Shown piece after piece: positions 10,862 through 19,831 of a stretch of DNA of 41,748 nucleotides. Source of the DNA: Diplocarpon mali (lineage: Eukaryota > Ascomycota > Leotiomycetes > Helotiales > Drepanopezizaceae). Each line of letters starts with the position of its first letter. Positions within the stretch are counted from its first letter, which is position 1. Made by a program: the position numbers and the translations under genes. The notes below the pieces were generated by a model. That model did no database searches. It was not told the DNA's origin and saw nothing but the letters and a program-made list of their open reading frames with translations. The stretch is taken from NCBI GenBank assembly GCA_024741835.1, contig JAENRP010000368.1, positions 1-41,748 of the forward strand, written 5' to 3'.

Positions 10862-11058
10862 TATAGTGCAGTTGGCTGGAGGGCCTTTATTAGATCGCTT
10901 AAGAGGCTCGCAGAAGTAGGAGAAGATGATTAATTATATTATTATCTTATATATATATAGTAAGAAGACTTCGGAAAGAAAAGGGAGAGTCTATAACTCA
11001 GCAGAGTCACGTAGAGGGTCTCCAGAATAAGTGGAGACTCCGCCCATTCTGCACGACA
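10862..11058 (-). repeat. 5' LTR of C1
   Basis: 197 bp, starting TATAGTGCAGTTGG and ending CTGCACGACA. It keeps many CpA and TpG sites, such as CTCAGCAGAGTCACG, that are TpA in the 3' LTR. It is followed by the duplication CCTTT and then by E0. Confidence 0.95.
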
Positions 11059-12311
11059 CCTTTACTATAAGTGCTTTAACTAAAGGGATAATAATATTAA
11101 AGTTATTTTATACTTTAAGTAGTTCGTAGATAATAGGAATAGTCTATTCAGCCTTTAGGCGATTAGCAGGTCGTCGATCAGCAGGTGCACTTAATATACC
11201 TAAGCTAAGAGAAAGGGGTTATTAGTTTAATTTAATAGTATTACTATTAAGTGATATACCTTGCGAATCTTTAGGTATATAGAGCTTTAAGGATAGCTTT
11301 CTCCTATTTTAAGATTTATTAAACTTAACTATTAAAGATATGATTACTTACCTTAGATCTAGCGCATATATTATCTATTGCTTTATTATTTATTTAATAT
11401 ATTTAATAAATATATACTCTTTACCTTAGTTTATTAGCTTCTTACTCTTTATACCTATAGGCTAGGACTTTAGGCTAATATAAGAGTAGTAGACGCTTTT
11501 AAAGACGCAGATATAGTCTAAGCTTAGTTTCTATTTGAAATATGCCTTATATAGTAATATTTAAGTGCTATTAACTATTAGTCTATTACCTATTCTATTT
11601 TATAAGTATATATCTGTCTTAATTATAAGGTCCTAGAATTCTAATAGTAAGTCAGCATCTTATAATAGAGTATAATAGTTAGTTTCTACTTGCTAAATGC
11701 TTCGCTTAGTGATACTATTTTAATAGGAACCTTTATATATTATAGTTGATTTATAATAAACTCCTTATTCTACCTATTTGTTAAGCTTTGCCCTAATCTC
11801 TAATGCGTTATTAGACTTAATAGCTATTAGCTTTAACTAGGTCTAGCATTCCTTTATCACTTTTTAAGTTTCTAGCTTTTTTATAAGCTTAGATTTAGTC
11901 TTAGTATAAATGGTTTATATCTATTAAGTAGAGTTATCTACTATTTAAGAAAACTAGTTATTTCCTTTAATTAAGGTTATAAATAGTCTAGTAGTATTAA
12001 TAGATATTAGTACTAATATTAAATCTTTCTATAAATTAAGCTTAATTTATATCTGATTTTAAAGTTTTATTAGCTTGCAAACTTAATATACTAAGCGATC
12101 CTTTAGTACTTAGATCTTCTATTTTAAGGTTAAGACCTTATATAGGCCCTTTAATTTCTTTAGCCTTAAATATATAAATCTTCTATATATTAGCTAATAC
12201 CTTAATAGGCTTTCGGCTTCTAATAGCTTTAATAGCCTATTATTAATCGATACTTTATTATTAGCAGCTAGAAAGGACTAGTAATAGCAGTTTGAGGTTT
12301 TGCCGTTTTCC
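11059..12311 (-). pseudogene. Copia element E0, integrase region
   Basis: This aligns with 27589-28834 of E1 in the same orientation (for example TGGATTTATTAAACT-type text and the shared block starting ATAAGTGCTTTAA). In the sense direction it holds the GAG-pre-integrase zinc region and the integrase core. The core motif N-G-I-A-E-R, visible in E2 at 33554, lies here near 11700. Stops are of RIP type. The first five bases are the C1 target duplication. Confidence 0.85.
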
Positions 12312-12694
12312 AATTATAAGCCTGGCTTAGGAGTCATTTTTAATAAAACCGCAAGATCTACTTATAGTCTTAGCTTAAGAGTCGATTTCTTAGAAATAGC
12401 AAGATCCACTTATAGTCCTAGCTTAAGAGTCGTTTTTAACAAATTCGCAAAGTTTATTTATAGTCCTAGCTTAAGAGTTATTTCCGCGAATTTCACTTGC
12501 GATCCTAGCCTAAGAGTCGTCTTTAAGGATATATTATATTCTACTTATAGTCCTGGCTTAGGAGTTATTTTCGCGGATTTCACTTGCGATCCTAGCTTAA
12601 GAGTCCATCTATTCTCTCTATCCTTGCTTAATTATATTAAGGTAGAGAGTGCACTTTCCTTAAAGGGGTCTATTTATAAGTCTGGTCTAAGAGT
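12312..12694 (-). repeat. Array of 8 palindromic coding modules in E0 (protease-integrase linker)
   Basis: Eight copies of the 23-bp module (sense form near ACTCTTAAGCTAGGACTATAAGT after RIP, split here as ACTCTTAAGC + TAGGACTATAAGT) lie in the pol frame between protease and integrase. E1 and E2 have ten. The array is 383 bp against 470 bp in the other two copies. The 87-bp difference equals one 39-bp plus one 48-bp repeat, so two units are missing or were never gained, without a frame change. The antisense strand is also open over the array, because RIP does not create stops in that frame; that antisense frame is not a gene. Confidence 0.9.
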
Positions 12695-14246
12695 CAATTT
12701 TTATAATATTACCTTTAAGATAATATAAAGTCTATCTTTGATTTTAACTTTAAAGATCACTTTATAATTATTATTTGTAAACTATATAAATTAATTATTA
12801 AAAACTCTTATATAATTTAACTTTATATAGATCTTACAATTAGATAAAAGATTAATACCTAGGTTAGGCATAAGGAGAACATTTTATAAAAGGAAAGAAA
12901 CGCTAGCGATATTTATCTCTACTATACTTATTAAGTCTATATATAACCTTCTACTACTAACTTTAATAAAGCGCCTTTTTATTTTAGTAAGTAGGCCTTT
13001 AAATAGGTAGGATTTATTAATCATATATACTATATAACTAGTATCACTATACCAGTCGGATTTAAGGATCTTATAAAGATCGGCTTTTAAAATATAAGCA
13101 TCTCTATTATAATTATCGTTTAAATTATCAAAAGTGGATTTAAGTTTAAATAACCTATTATTATTATCAAAGGTATTTGCTAAAGTTTTAGCTAAATAGC
13201 CTTTTCCTTTGCCTTTCCTTAGTAATTGCAGCCTTTAGTAAGATAAGGGCAGTTTGCTTCTTAACTTCTGCTTCGATTGCTTCTTAATATTAAAGCTAGC
13301 AATTATATTAATTAATTACCTTTTAACTTTACAATCGGTAATATTATAAGTACTATTATAGAAGTAGCATCTCCGATAAGCTTAAGGGCTTGTCCTACGC
13401 TCCTTTCTCTTCTCGGGCTTATCACTGCCTTATAATACGATATTTGCCGATTTAAAGCGTCCTTTAAGGTCTTACTCGATAGTTTAAAGGAGGTCGATCT
13501 TCTTATAGATCTTAAGGTTAGGTTAGATAAGAAGAGATTGTTTTATAATAGCAAACTTAAGAGGGAAGCTATTAAGTAGGAAACTAAAAAGCTAAGTTTC
13601 CTTAAAAGTCGTAGCTATCTTAGGATCTGCGGCTCTTACTCTCCTTCTCGCTTTATATAATATAGACTAAGCAGAATCTATATTTATATTTATATCCTTA
13701 CTATCTTTATCTTTTTTATATTAAAATAAAGTGATTTGCTATAGTAGATACTAAGTATTAAAGGCAGTTATTTAAAAGTATTTTACTTTTAAAGTATCCT
13801 ATCTTATCTTTGCATTATTATAAACTTAAATAAAATCTTAGTCTTTATTACTTAAACCTCTATTAATCTTAAGCTTGCCTTTAGCTAAGGCTAGCTTATA
13901 CTCCTTCTCCTTTTCTATATTTAAAATCTGCCTTTAGGATTCTTAATTATTATTTACTAAGGCTCTTAGGCTAAGCTTATTCAATATATTTGGCAAATCC
14001 TTAGCAGTTATATTAGCTATTGAAGTGGAAGTAGACGAATTAGTAGAGGGAGTATAAGAGGCTATTCTTGCGTATTTAATAAGTGTCTTTTGAATTGCTA
14101 TTTTAATACCTTTGCTTTTAAAGTAAAGCTTTAAATTATCGAACTATTATTACCAGTTCTTTTAAGAGAGTTAGAGGTCTTTAGGTCTAGTGTTTCGATT
14201 GGAATTAGAAGCTATTGCTATTTTAAATAGAATTGCATTTAAAATC
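12695..14246 (-). pseudogene. Copia element E0, gag and protease
   Basis: This is homologous to 29305-30860 of E1. The sense order from right to left is gag, a Cys/His knuckle near 13360 (C-Y-F-Y-N-S-T-Y-N-I-T-D-C, Cys residues partly changed), a Lys/Gly-rich stretch, and the aspartyl protease at about 12740-13080 (D-T-x-C-x-A-Y-I in E2). The first codons of gag lie near 14240. The E leader, primer site and 5' LTR, about 580 bp in E1, are missing because the sequence is cut at 14246 by the F LTR. No target duplication joins E0 to the far side of F. Confidence 0.8.
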
Positions 14247-14486
14247 TGTAGCAAGGAGGTTCTCTGATAGTGAACTTGATAGTAAACTAGAAGAGGGCAC
14301 GAAGAAGTATGAGGTGCAAACGACGATGTTGAGTATCTTATGTCTTGATTTATAAGAGCTCTCTAACTACGAGCTATTTAACAAGGGCTGCCACTAAGTC
14401 ATGTGGCAAGTCATATGATATATTATATATATGATATGTTATGTGATAGATTATATGACAAACATATAACAGGCATACTTGTAATA
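14247..14486 (-). repeat. 3' LTR of F
   Basis: 240 bp, TGTAGCAAGGAGG to CTTGTAATA. It matches the 5' LTR at 19584 but with a different RIP pattern and an indel near 14370. The repeated GTCATATGA / TCATATGAC-like strings (14400-14470) make several small palindromes around an AT-rich centre. Confidence 0.93.
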
Positions 14487-14598
14487 TACCCCTCTAGGGA
14501 GACCTTTAAAGGTACTCGCTAGCAACGCATATAATATTATAACTTTTGTTATAATCTATAGTTTCGTATGAAAAATCAACCTATAGATATAGGAAATA

Positions 14599-14626
14599 GA
14601 GTAGAGTTCGCTAGCGCGCTCTACTC
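14599..14626. repeat. Hairpin with nested palindrome in the F 3' segment
   Basis: Arms GAGTAGAG and CTCTACTC (8 bp, perfect) enclose TT, the 8-bp palindrome CGCTAGCG, and CG. It lies about 110 bp inside the 3' LTR. Function unknown. Confidence 0.7.
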
Positions 14627-14663
14627 TAGAGTAGGAAATCCACCCCTTAGTAAATCAAAATCA

Positions 14664-14686
14664 ACTCGCGGGCCCGGCCCGGGAGT
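14664..14686. repeat. Palindromic module in the F 3' segment (best preserved copy)
   Basis: Arms ACTCGCGGGCC and GGCCCGGGAGT around a central C. They are reverse complements except at one position. This copy has no RIP damage and gives the clearest view of the palindrome that appears, RIP-modified, in E, F and G. On the F sense strand it would read T-P-G-P-G-P-R-V, but it lies beyond the pol frame. Confidence 0.85.
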
Positions 14687-14695
14687 AAAAAAAAA

Positions 14696-14807
14696 TCACC
14701 CCTTAATGGAAGTGCAAAAAAAAAAAAAATCACCCTATAATAGAGGTGCAAAAAAATCACCCCTTAATCGAGGTGCAAAAAAAAAAAATCACCCCTTAAT
14801 TAAGGTA
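14696..14807. repeat. Four 20-bp palindromes spaced by A tracts
   Basis: Units start at 14696, 14729, 14756 and 14788, with the form TCACCCCTTAATCGAGGTGC; CACC pairs with GGTG across TTAAT-type centres. They are preceded or separated by runs of 7-13 A. On the sense strand of F a related GGGTGATTT string also precedes the palindromic modules at 16651-16673, so the two repeat types travel together inside F. Confidence 0.8.
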
Positions 14808-15773
14808 CAGAACCTTCATATTTAATAATTTGATAAAGGCAGCGTAGTTGGAGCTATTTAAGCTCTTAGTTAATCTATCAGCAGCGTTATCTTTAGTATT
14901 AGTATACTAGAGGTCCAAATGGCCTTTCCAAAGCTCTTACCGAATATAATAAAACTTGATATTGATATACTTTATTCTCTAATAATATTTAGGGTTTTCA
15001 ATAAGATAAAGGGCTCCTTAGTTGTCGCAGATCATCTCAACTTTAATAGCGTTATCGCTAGCATAGCCTATTTCCTTAAGTACTTAGCGTATCTAAGAGG
15101 CTTCTTATACGAATTTGCATATAGCGACATACTCTACTTCTATAGATAAGAGAGCGATAATAGTCTATCGCTTAAAGGAGGCGGTAATTACGCTATTATT
15201 AAGGAAGAAGACGGCCTTAAAATAAGAGGCCCTAGTTCCTTTATCGCCTGCCTAGTTAGAATCGCAGTAGCTGTGTAATTTCTAAAGCTCTAGGTCAGTT
15301 GTTTTACTTCCGAAGGTAGTATAATAGAATCGCGTTCCTTGTAAGTATTATAAAACTCGTTTTAAAGCTGCTATATATTATAGCAAAGGGTTAGTAAGGA
15401 ATTTGCTAAGAATAGAATAGTAGTATAGTATATCCTAACGTATATAGTACGCAAGGTACTATAGAGAACTATAGATCTCTTAGTATAGCTTCACTTCCTA
15501 TGGAATGGCTTGGCCTTCAAATTTGACTATATGAACTTTATAGCCACTAGTAAAAGGCGTTAATACGCTTTTGCAATTAATTATATAAAAACGTTTAAAA
15601 ACCTTATTAATATAGGCGTTTTAATAAAGTAAGATCGTTCTATTTTATCAATCTCTAACTATACGTACTCTTAAGAAGTAATTAGCTAGTTCGCTACTTA
15701 TAATCTTGAAAAGGTTGCAAAGATCTCTCTTAAACTTATTATATATATTACCCTTCTTTGCTACTATAAGGAA

Positions 15774-15785
15774 GTTATCAATGTA
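15774..15785 (-). other. RT active-site box of F (Y-I-D-N)
   Basis: The sense codons are TAC ATT GAT AAC: the second catalytic Asp of YxDD reads Asn, while the first is kept. The downstream text F-L-I-V-A-K-K-G fits copia RT. Confidence 0.75.
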
Positions 15786-16605
15786 GGTAACGATAAGAAT
15801 CCGAAAGGCGCGATTAATATATACGCAATTATTAGTATTAAAAGGTTGAAAATCGAGCTTTTATAGCTTAGACCGTAGCTTTTCTTATTATAGTTATAGA
15901 GATTGCTTTAAACTATATAAGGCCTTAAAAAGCTTAAGATAGTATTCTTAAGGTAAAAGAACAACCTTATCTTAAGTATATCTAAGAGGTAACTTGATAT
16001 AGATATTAGAGTCAGCTTTTAAATTAAGGAAAGCTGTCTTAATATCAAACTAATTTAACTTAAAGTTATATAGCACTGCGAGCGCAATTGCGATCTTCTA
16101 AACCGCAGATTTATATACTTTAGCAAATATCTAATTATAATCTCGACCTTATTATTATATATAGCCTTATATAACGAATCTTACCTTCTATTAGGAGATT
16201 TCCCTATTTTAGTCTCTTTTAGTTTTAAAGATAAGCCTTAATCTAAGTACTCTATCGTCTTTAGAGAGTTCTAAGCGTTTCACTACCACTTATATATCTT
16301 TATAAGCAAGGGAATTGTACTTAGAGTTGATTGCAGATCGCCATTTATTAGCATTAGCGCAAGAGAGGGCTTATTCGACTATTTTCAGGTCATTTGGGTA
16401 TAGAGAGTCGAGTAAGGCTATATAGAAGGCGCTTAAATAGGCTTCCTTATCATTAGAGTTATTAGCTTTAAATCCAAGAGTAGTAAAGCGAGTAGCTCTC
16501 TTCTTAAAAGGCTGAGGGTAAGCCTTATTCTTTAAACCAAGAGGTCTTCCTCTCTTTCTTAAAGTTGGAAGCTCAGCTTTATTAGCTTCTCTTAAATCAG
16601 AATTA

Positions 16606-16673
16606 ACTTGCGGTCCTGGCCTAGGAGTAAAATCGTGAGAGTGAGAATTGACTCGCGGTCCTGGACTAGGAGT
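16606..16673 (-). repeat. Two palindromic coding modules in the F integrase-RT linker
   Basis: Copies at 16606-16628 and 16651-16673 have a period of 45 bp, that is 15 codons. In the pol frame they read T-P-S-P-G-P-R-V-N-S and T-P-R-P-G-P-Q-V-N-S, joined by H-S-H-D-F. Immediately upstream in the sense direction is AAAGGGTGATTT, the same text that precedes the module in the F 3' segment. Confidence 0.9.
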
Positions 16674-18050
16674 CAAATCACCCTTTAATTGCGGCTCTAT
16701 AATTAGGCTATCTTTATCGAATCGAATATAAGAAGATCGAATAATCTTTTCACCTATTTGTAATAGTATATAAATCTAATAGATACTTCTGCTATCAAAT
16801 CTAATAAGAGTACTTACCTCTGCTCTTAAAGCGAGTTTATTACTTTGAGTTCGCCTTTCTTTCTCGATTAGTATATAAACGCGATAGCCTAGTACTCGAA
16901 GATGCTTAACTAAGGGAGTATAAGGCTTATTAGGCTCGATATTATCCTAAAAGACCTTATATAGAGTCTTGCCACTTAGAATATTAGAGGCGGTAAGATT
17001 AGTGATATATATTACTGAAAGAAGGAGTTAAGGCTAGAGAAAGGAGGGGATATTTTAGTTAATTATAGCTATTTGCAACTTTTCTATTAGTATGCGAATT
17101 GATCGTTCCGATTTACTGTCTTATTCTAGCGTATATAGAGTAGATTCCTTTAAAATTATACTAAGGTTTTCTACAAGTATTTGCATTTATATAAGAGAGT
17201 ACTCCTTGCCTCTATTAGTTCTCTACCGCTTGATTATGCGATTATACTAAGTTTATAAAAGGCTGATCATCTTCTTATTTGCCTCGAAGGCATTAGATTT
17301 ATTTGTATAAGTCTATCCCTACTTAGCTATTATAGCTGCGCAAGTGAAGATAGAAGCGTATTTGTAGCTGTTAAGGCTAGTTGGCTTCAAATGAACTATA
17401 TTAATATATAGCTTATTAAGTGCCTTTATAGGTCGAGGGCGAGCTGAACGTTTATTAATATATCGGAGAGGTCTGCCTTTCTCGCAAGGGGCGCAAATTC
17501 GCATTTTCCTTGATTTTATTTCCTTAATCTGCATATTAATAATAGTAGATTGGGTCTTTTTAACTGTTTATAGGCCAGCGTAGCCTAATCGACGGTACTA
17601 GAGCTTAATATCAAGAGGTCCATTCTTAATAGCAGCTAAGAGAGCATATCTACTTACGTAACTAGAGGAGTTAGTAGAAGGCTATTCCTTATTAATATAT
17701 ATATTATTGTCGATAGTGCAAATTTCCTTCTTATTAAATAGGAATAGCTTGCTATTTCGATAGAAGCCTTTGATTTTATTAAGTTTACCACTTAAATATA
17801 AGTAAATAGGTGATTAAGGTATATAAAGAGTATTAATTAACTTAAGAATATATACCTTTCTATTGGATTTAAGTGCATTGACTTTGCAAGTGCCAACGCC
17901 AAGAGGTTAAATAGATCTATTAACTATACTTAAAGAGGGTAGATTGTCTTAAGCAGTATAGGAGGTGAACTTAAAGAGATTATTAGAGATGTGCTTACTA
18001 GTACTTATATTGTATAGCTAACGATTCTTTAATTTTAATAAGAAGTAGGA

Positions 18051-19572
18051 GGTAGAAGAACTGACTATTAGGCCTAGCCTATAAGTGGAAATTGGCCCTA
18101 GGGAAGAATCGCCTCTTAATAAGGAATTGACTCCTAAGCCTAGCTCGCGAGTAAGAATTGGCCCTAGGGTTAATAATAGTATAGTATGCCTAAAGAGGTT
18201 ATTATCTAACTCTTTATCTTCCTTTTAAATCTTCTTAAATAGCTTATTACCTTTTAATAATAATAGTAAAGACTTATCGTCTTTACCTTTAAGGTAACGG
18301 AATACGTACTTCTTCCTTAAGTCCTTCTCCTAGGCCTTTCTTTTCGATTTACTAATTGCGAAGCAGTCTTCTACCTTATAGTATGGCTTTAGTTGCTTAT
18401 AATAAGGATAGGGGGAATTAAGGGTAGTAGTACTTCTAAAGGTGCTCTTCTTTAAGTCTTTGAAACCTTCCTTATTTTCTAACTTCTTATAGTTAGAGGA
18501 ATATAGCTTGCTAGCCGATTTATTACTATATAAGACGGTTCTATTCATTTTTAAACTTTATAAAGCTCGAGCTTTATTAGTAATATCTTTAATAAGAGCT
18601 TTAAGTGTGATCTTTGATTTTCGTTTAGCTACTATAGCTAAGCGAAGGTTAGAGCATTATCGATCTACCTAAATAGGTCATCTATTAAAACAACCTATAA
18701 TGAATATAATTAAGTGCTAGTAAAAGGGAGGAGCAGATTCGAGAGCTTCTAATTTATTGATTAAAAGCCTAAAGGCAATAACGTAGGCTTCGAGTGAGTT
18801 AAAGTTGTTGTATTTTATAGTAACGTAGGTCTAGATAGCATTATATTTAAGCATTATACCAGTTCCTTTGTACTGTTTTTAAAGAGCTTCTTATATATTT
18901 AAGGCAGATTTATCGCCTTTTATATAAGCTAATAGGCCTAGTTTGCAATTAAGTATAATAGCAAGCTTTATCTGAGATTCCTTAGCTTCTTATCTAACCT
19001 AACTATCCCTTTCCTTAAGAGTAATAGAACGGTCTTATAAGTCAACCTTAGGTAGAGCATATGTTTTAGCTTTTATATAAAGATGTATAGTTAAGGCGTT
19101 TGACTTTATAAGGTTTAAAACCTTATTCTTCTACTAGCTATAGTCCTTTGCGCCTTTAAGCTTTTAAGACTTAGGGAGGCTAAGGGCAGCCGAAGACAAT
19201 GATATCTTATTTATATATATATATATAGAGTTGTCGAAAGGAGAAGGAGGAAGAGATGAACTATTATATTCGAGTTTAAGGTACTATATATCAGTCCTTA
19301 TAAGATTAGGTGATTTAGGCAGTAGAGTACTTTTAGCAATTAAGCTAATAATCTCAGCTATCAGTCCTAATGATTCTGCTATAGCGACGATTCTCGCGTG
19401 AGCTTAGATTATTGCGTAGCACTCTAGAAGGGGAGTAGCCACTATTTTAATATTGAAATAATACTATTATACGTCGTTAGTTAAGTAAAACTTAAAATAT
19501 CGATCAGCCTTTTCGTTTGTAAAGGAGACTCTGATCGATAGAATTTATCGAATGCTATTCATAGGCATACAA
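18051..19572 (-). pseudogene. Gag of copia element F
   Basis: The minus-strand frame includes an uninterrupted stretch at 18330-18548. It contains Y-P-Y-Y-K-Q-L-K-P-Y-Y-K-V-E-D-C, a decayed zinc knuckle: Cys and His residues have become Tyr through TGC/CAC to TAC changes, and the last Cys is kept. A basic K-S-K-R-K-A region follows. Upstream sequence up to the primer site is gag-like but too broken for a start codon to be placed. The Met at 18548 is internal. Confidence 0.65.
18064..18152 (-). repeat. Two palindromic modules in the F gag-protease linker, opposite orientation
   Basis: Copies at 18064-18086 and 18130-18152 have a period of 66 bp (22 codons). Relative to the F sense strand they lie in the reverse orientation to the other F modules, yet stay in the same open frame, reading T-R-E-L-G-L-G-V-N-S and T-Y-R-L-G-L-I-V-S-S. 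They are separated by a segment holding TTGGCCCTAGGG twice. Confidence 0.85.
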
Positions 19573-19583
19573 GGCTTATACCC
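19573..19583 (-). promoter_or_regulatory. Primer-binding site of F
   Basis: On the sense strand GGGTATAAGCC abuts the 5' LTR. It differs from the E and C sites (GGTTATAAGCC) by one inserted or changed base and is read as the same initiator-tRNA anticodon-arm site. Confidence 0.55.
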
Positions 19584-19830
19584 TATAGCAAGGAGGTTCT
19601 TTAATAGTAAACTTAATAGTAAACTAGAAGAGGGTACGAAGAAGTATAAGGTGCAAACAACGATATTAGATATCTTGATTCATAAGAGCTCTTTAACTAA
19701 GAGCTATTTAAGGTAAGCGGGCTTCTTAGCGAAGCCGCTAAGTCATATGGCAAGTCATATAATATATTATATATATGATGTGTCATATGACAGATCATAT
19801 GACAAACATATGACGGGCATACCTGCAACA
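19584..19830 (-). repeat. 5' LTR of F
   Basis: 247 bp, TATAGCAAGGAGG to GGCATACCTGCAACA. It retains TCATATGACA-type palindromes. A short insertion, GCGGGCTTCTTAGCGAAGCCGC, listed here as GCGGGCTTC + TTAG + CGAAGCCGC, forms a 9-bp-arm hairpin near 19709-19730; the other LTR differs there. Confidence 0.93.
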
Positions 19831-19831
19831 A

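Larger units (their letters stand above)
3455..11058 (-). mobile_element. C1, full-length Ty1/copia LTR retrotransposon, 7604 bp
   Basis: C1 has matching LTRs (3455-3653 and 10862-11058) and a 5-bp target duplication CCTTT on both sides. Its empty site can be read in E1, where ATATCCTTTACTATAAG is uninterrupted at 27579-27595. On the minus strand the order is 5' LTR, primer site, gag with a Cys/His knuckle, protease, integrase, RT and RNase H, the order of Ty1/copia (Pseudoviridae). About 1.45 kb of low-complexity, Ala-codon-rich DNA separates RNase H from the 3' LTR, which is unusually long. RIP-type stops run through all domains, and both RT YxDD aspartates read Asn. C2 at 38165-39329 is a second copy of the 3' end. 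Confidence 0.95.
14487..14840 (-). other. 3' segment of F, rich in hairpins, little RIP damage
   Basis: This lies between RNase H and the 3' LTR. From left to right it contains a strong hairpin (14599-14626), one 23-bp palindromic module (14664-14686) and four 20-bp palindromes separated by A tracts (14696-14807). The segment keeps CG-rich text such as GCGGGCCCGGCCCGGG that stands out from the AT-rich surroundings. The small open frame on the plus strand through the A tracts (14568-14825) is not credible as a gene. Confidence 0.7.
14841..18050 (-). pseudogene. Pol of copia element F (protease, integrase, RT, RNase H)
   Basis: On the minus strand, a protease motif reads L-Y-N-I-S-T-S-K-H-I-S near 17980-18010, where D-T-G-T-S-K-H-I-S is expected (Asp to Asn, Gly to Ser). 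GAG-pre-integrase text with R-R-L-G-Y-A-G-L lies near 17590. The integrase zinc and core start are at 17319-17534 (C-A-P-C-E-K-G, then L-N-K-L-Y-I-N-I-V, with core Asp to Asn). A linker at 16540-16680 carries two palindromic modules followed by R-K-R-G-R-P-L-G-L-K-N-K. RT lies at about 15250-16370, with YxDD at 15774-15785 reading Y-I-D-N. RNase H lies at about 14850-15200, with C-D-N and K-Y-I-N-I-K-F. All stops seen are TAA/TAG. The C-terminus lies near 14850. Standard copia pol, inactive. Confidence 0.85.
14247..19830 (-). mobile_element. F, full-length Ty1/copia LTR retrotransposon, 5584 bp
   Basis: F has matching LTRs at 14247-14486 and 19584-19830, both with TG...CA-type ends. On the minus strand the order is 5' LTR, primer site, gag with a Cys/His knuckle, protease, integrase, RT and RNase H, then a hairpin-rich 3' segment. 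One frame runs from the knuckle through integrase, interrupted by TAA/TAG only. Five copies of the 23-bp palindromic module are present: two in the gag-protease linker, two in the integrase-RT linker and one in the 3' segment. The flanks do not match (AAATC on the left in E0, ACTTA on the right in G). There is therefore no target duplication, which suggests recombination between two F copies. Confidence 0.93.

Noticed and set aside
14687..14812. Possible CRISPR-like array (four 20-bp repeats)
   Set aside because: Spacers are pure A tracts of varying length, the repeats are inside an LTR element of a fungus, and no cas genes exist.
14568..14825. 85-codon plus-strand frame with K-K-K-S-P repeats
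   Set aside because: Translation of A tracts and palindromes in the 3' segment of F; A-tract lengths vary and the frame is accidental.
14919..15149. 76-codon plus-strand frame
   Set aside because: Antisense of F RNase H; the minus strand gives the recognisable C-D-N and K-Y-I-N-I-K-F motifs.
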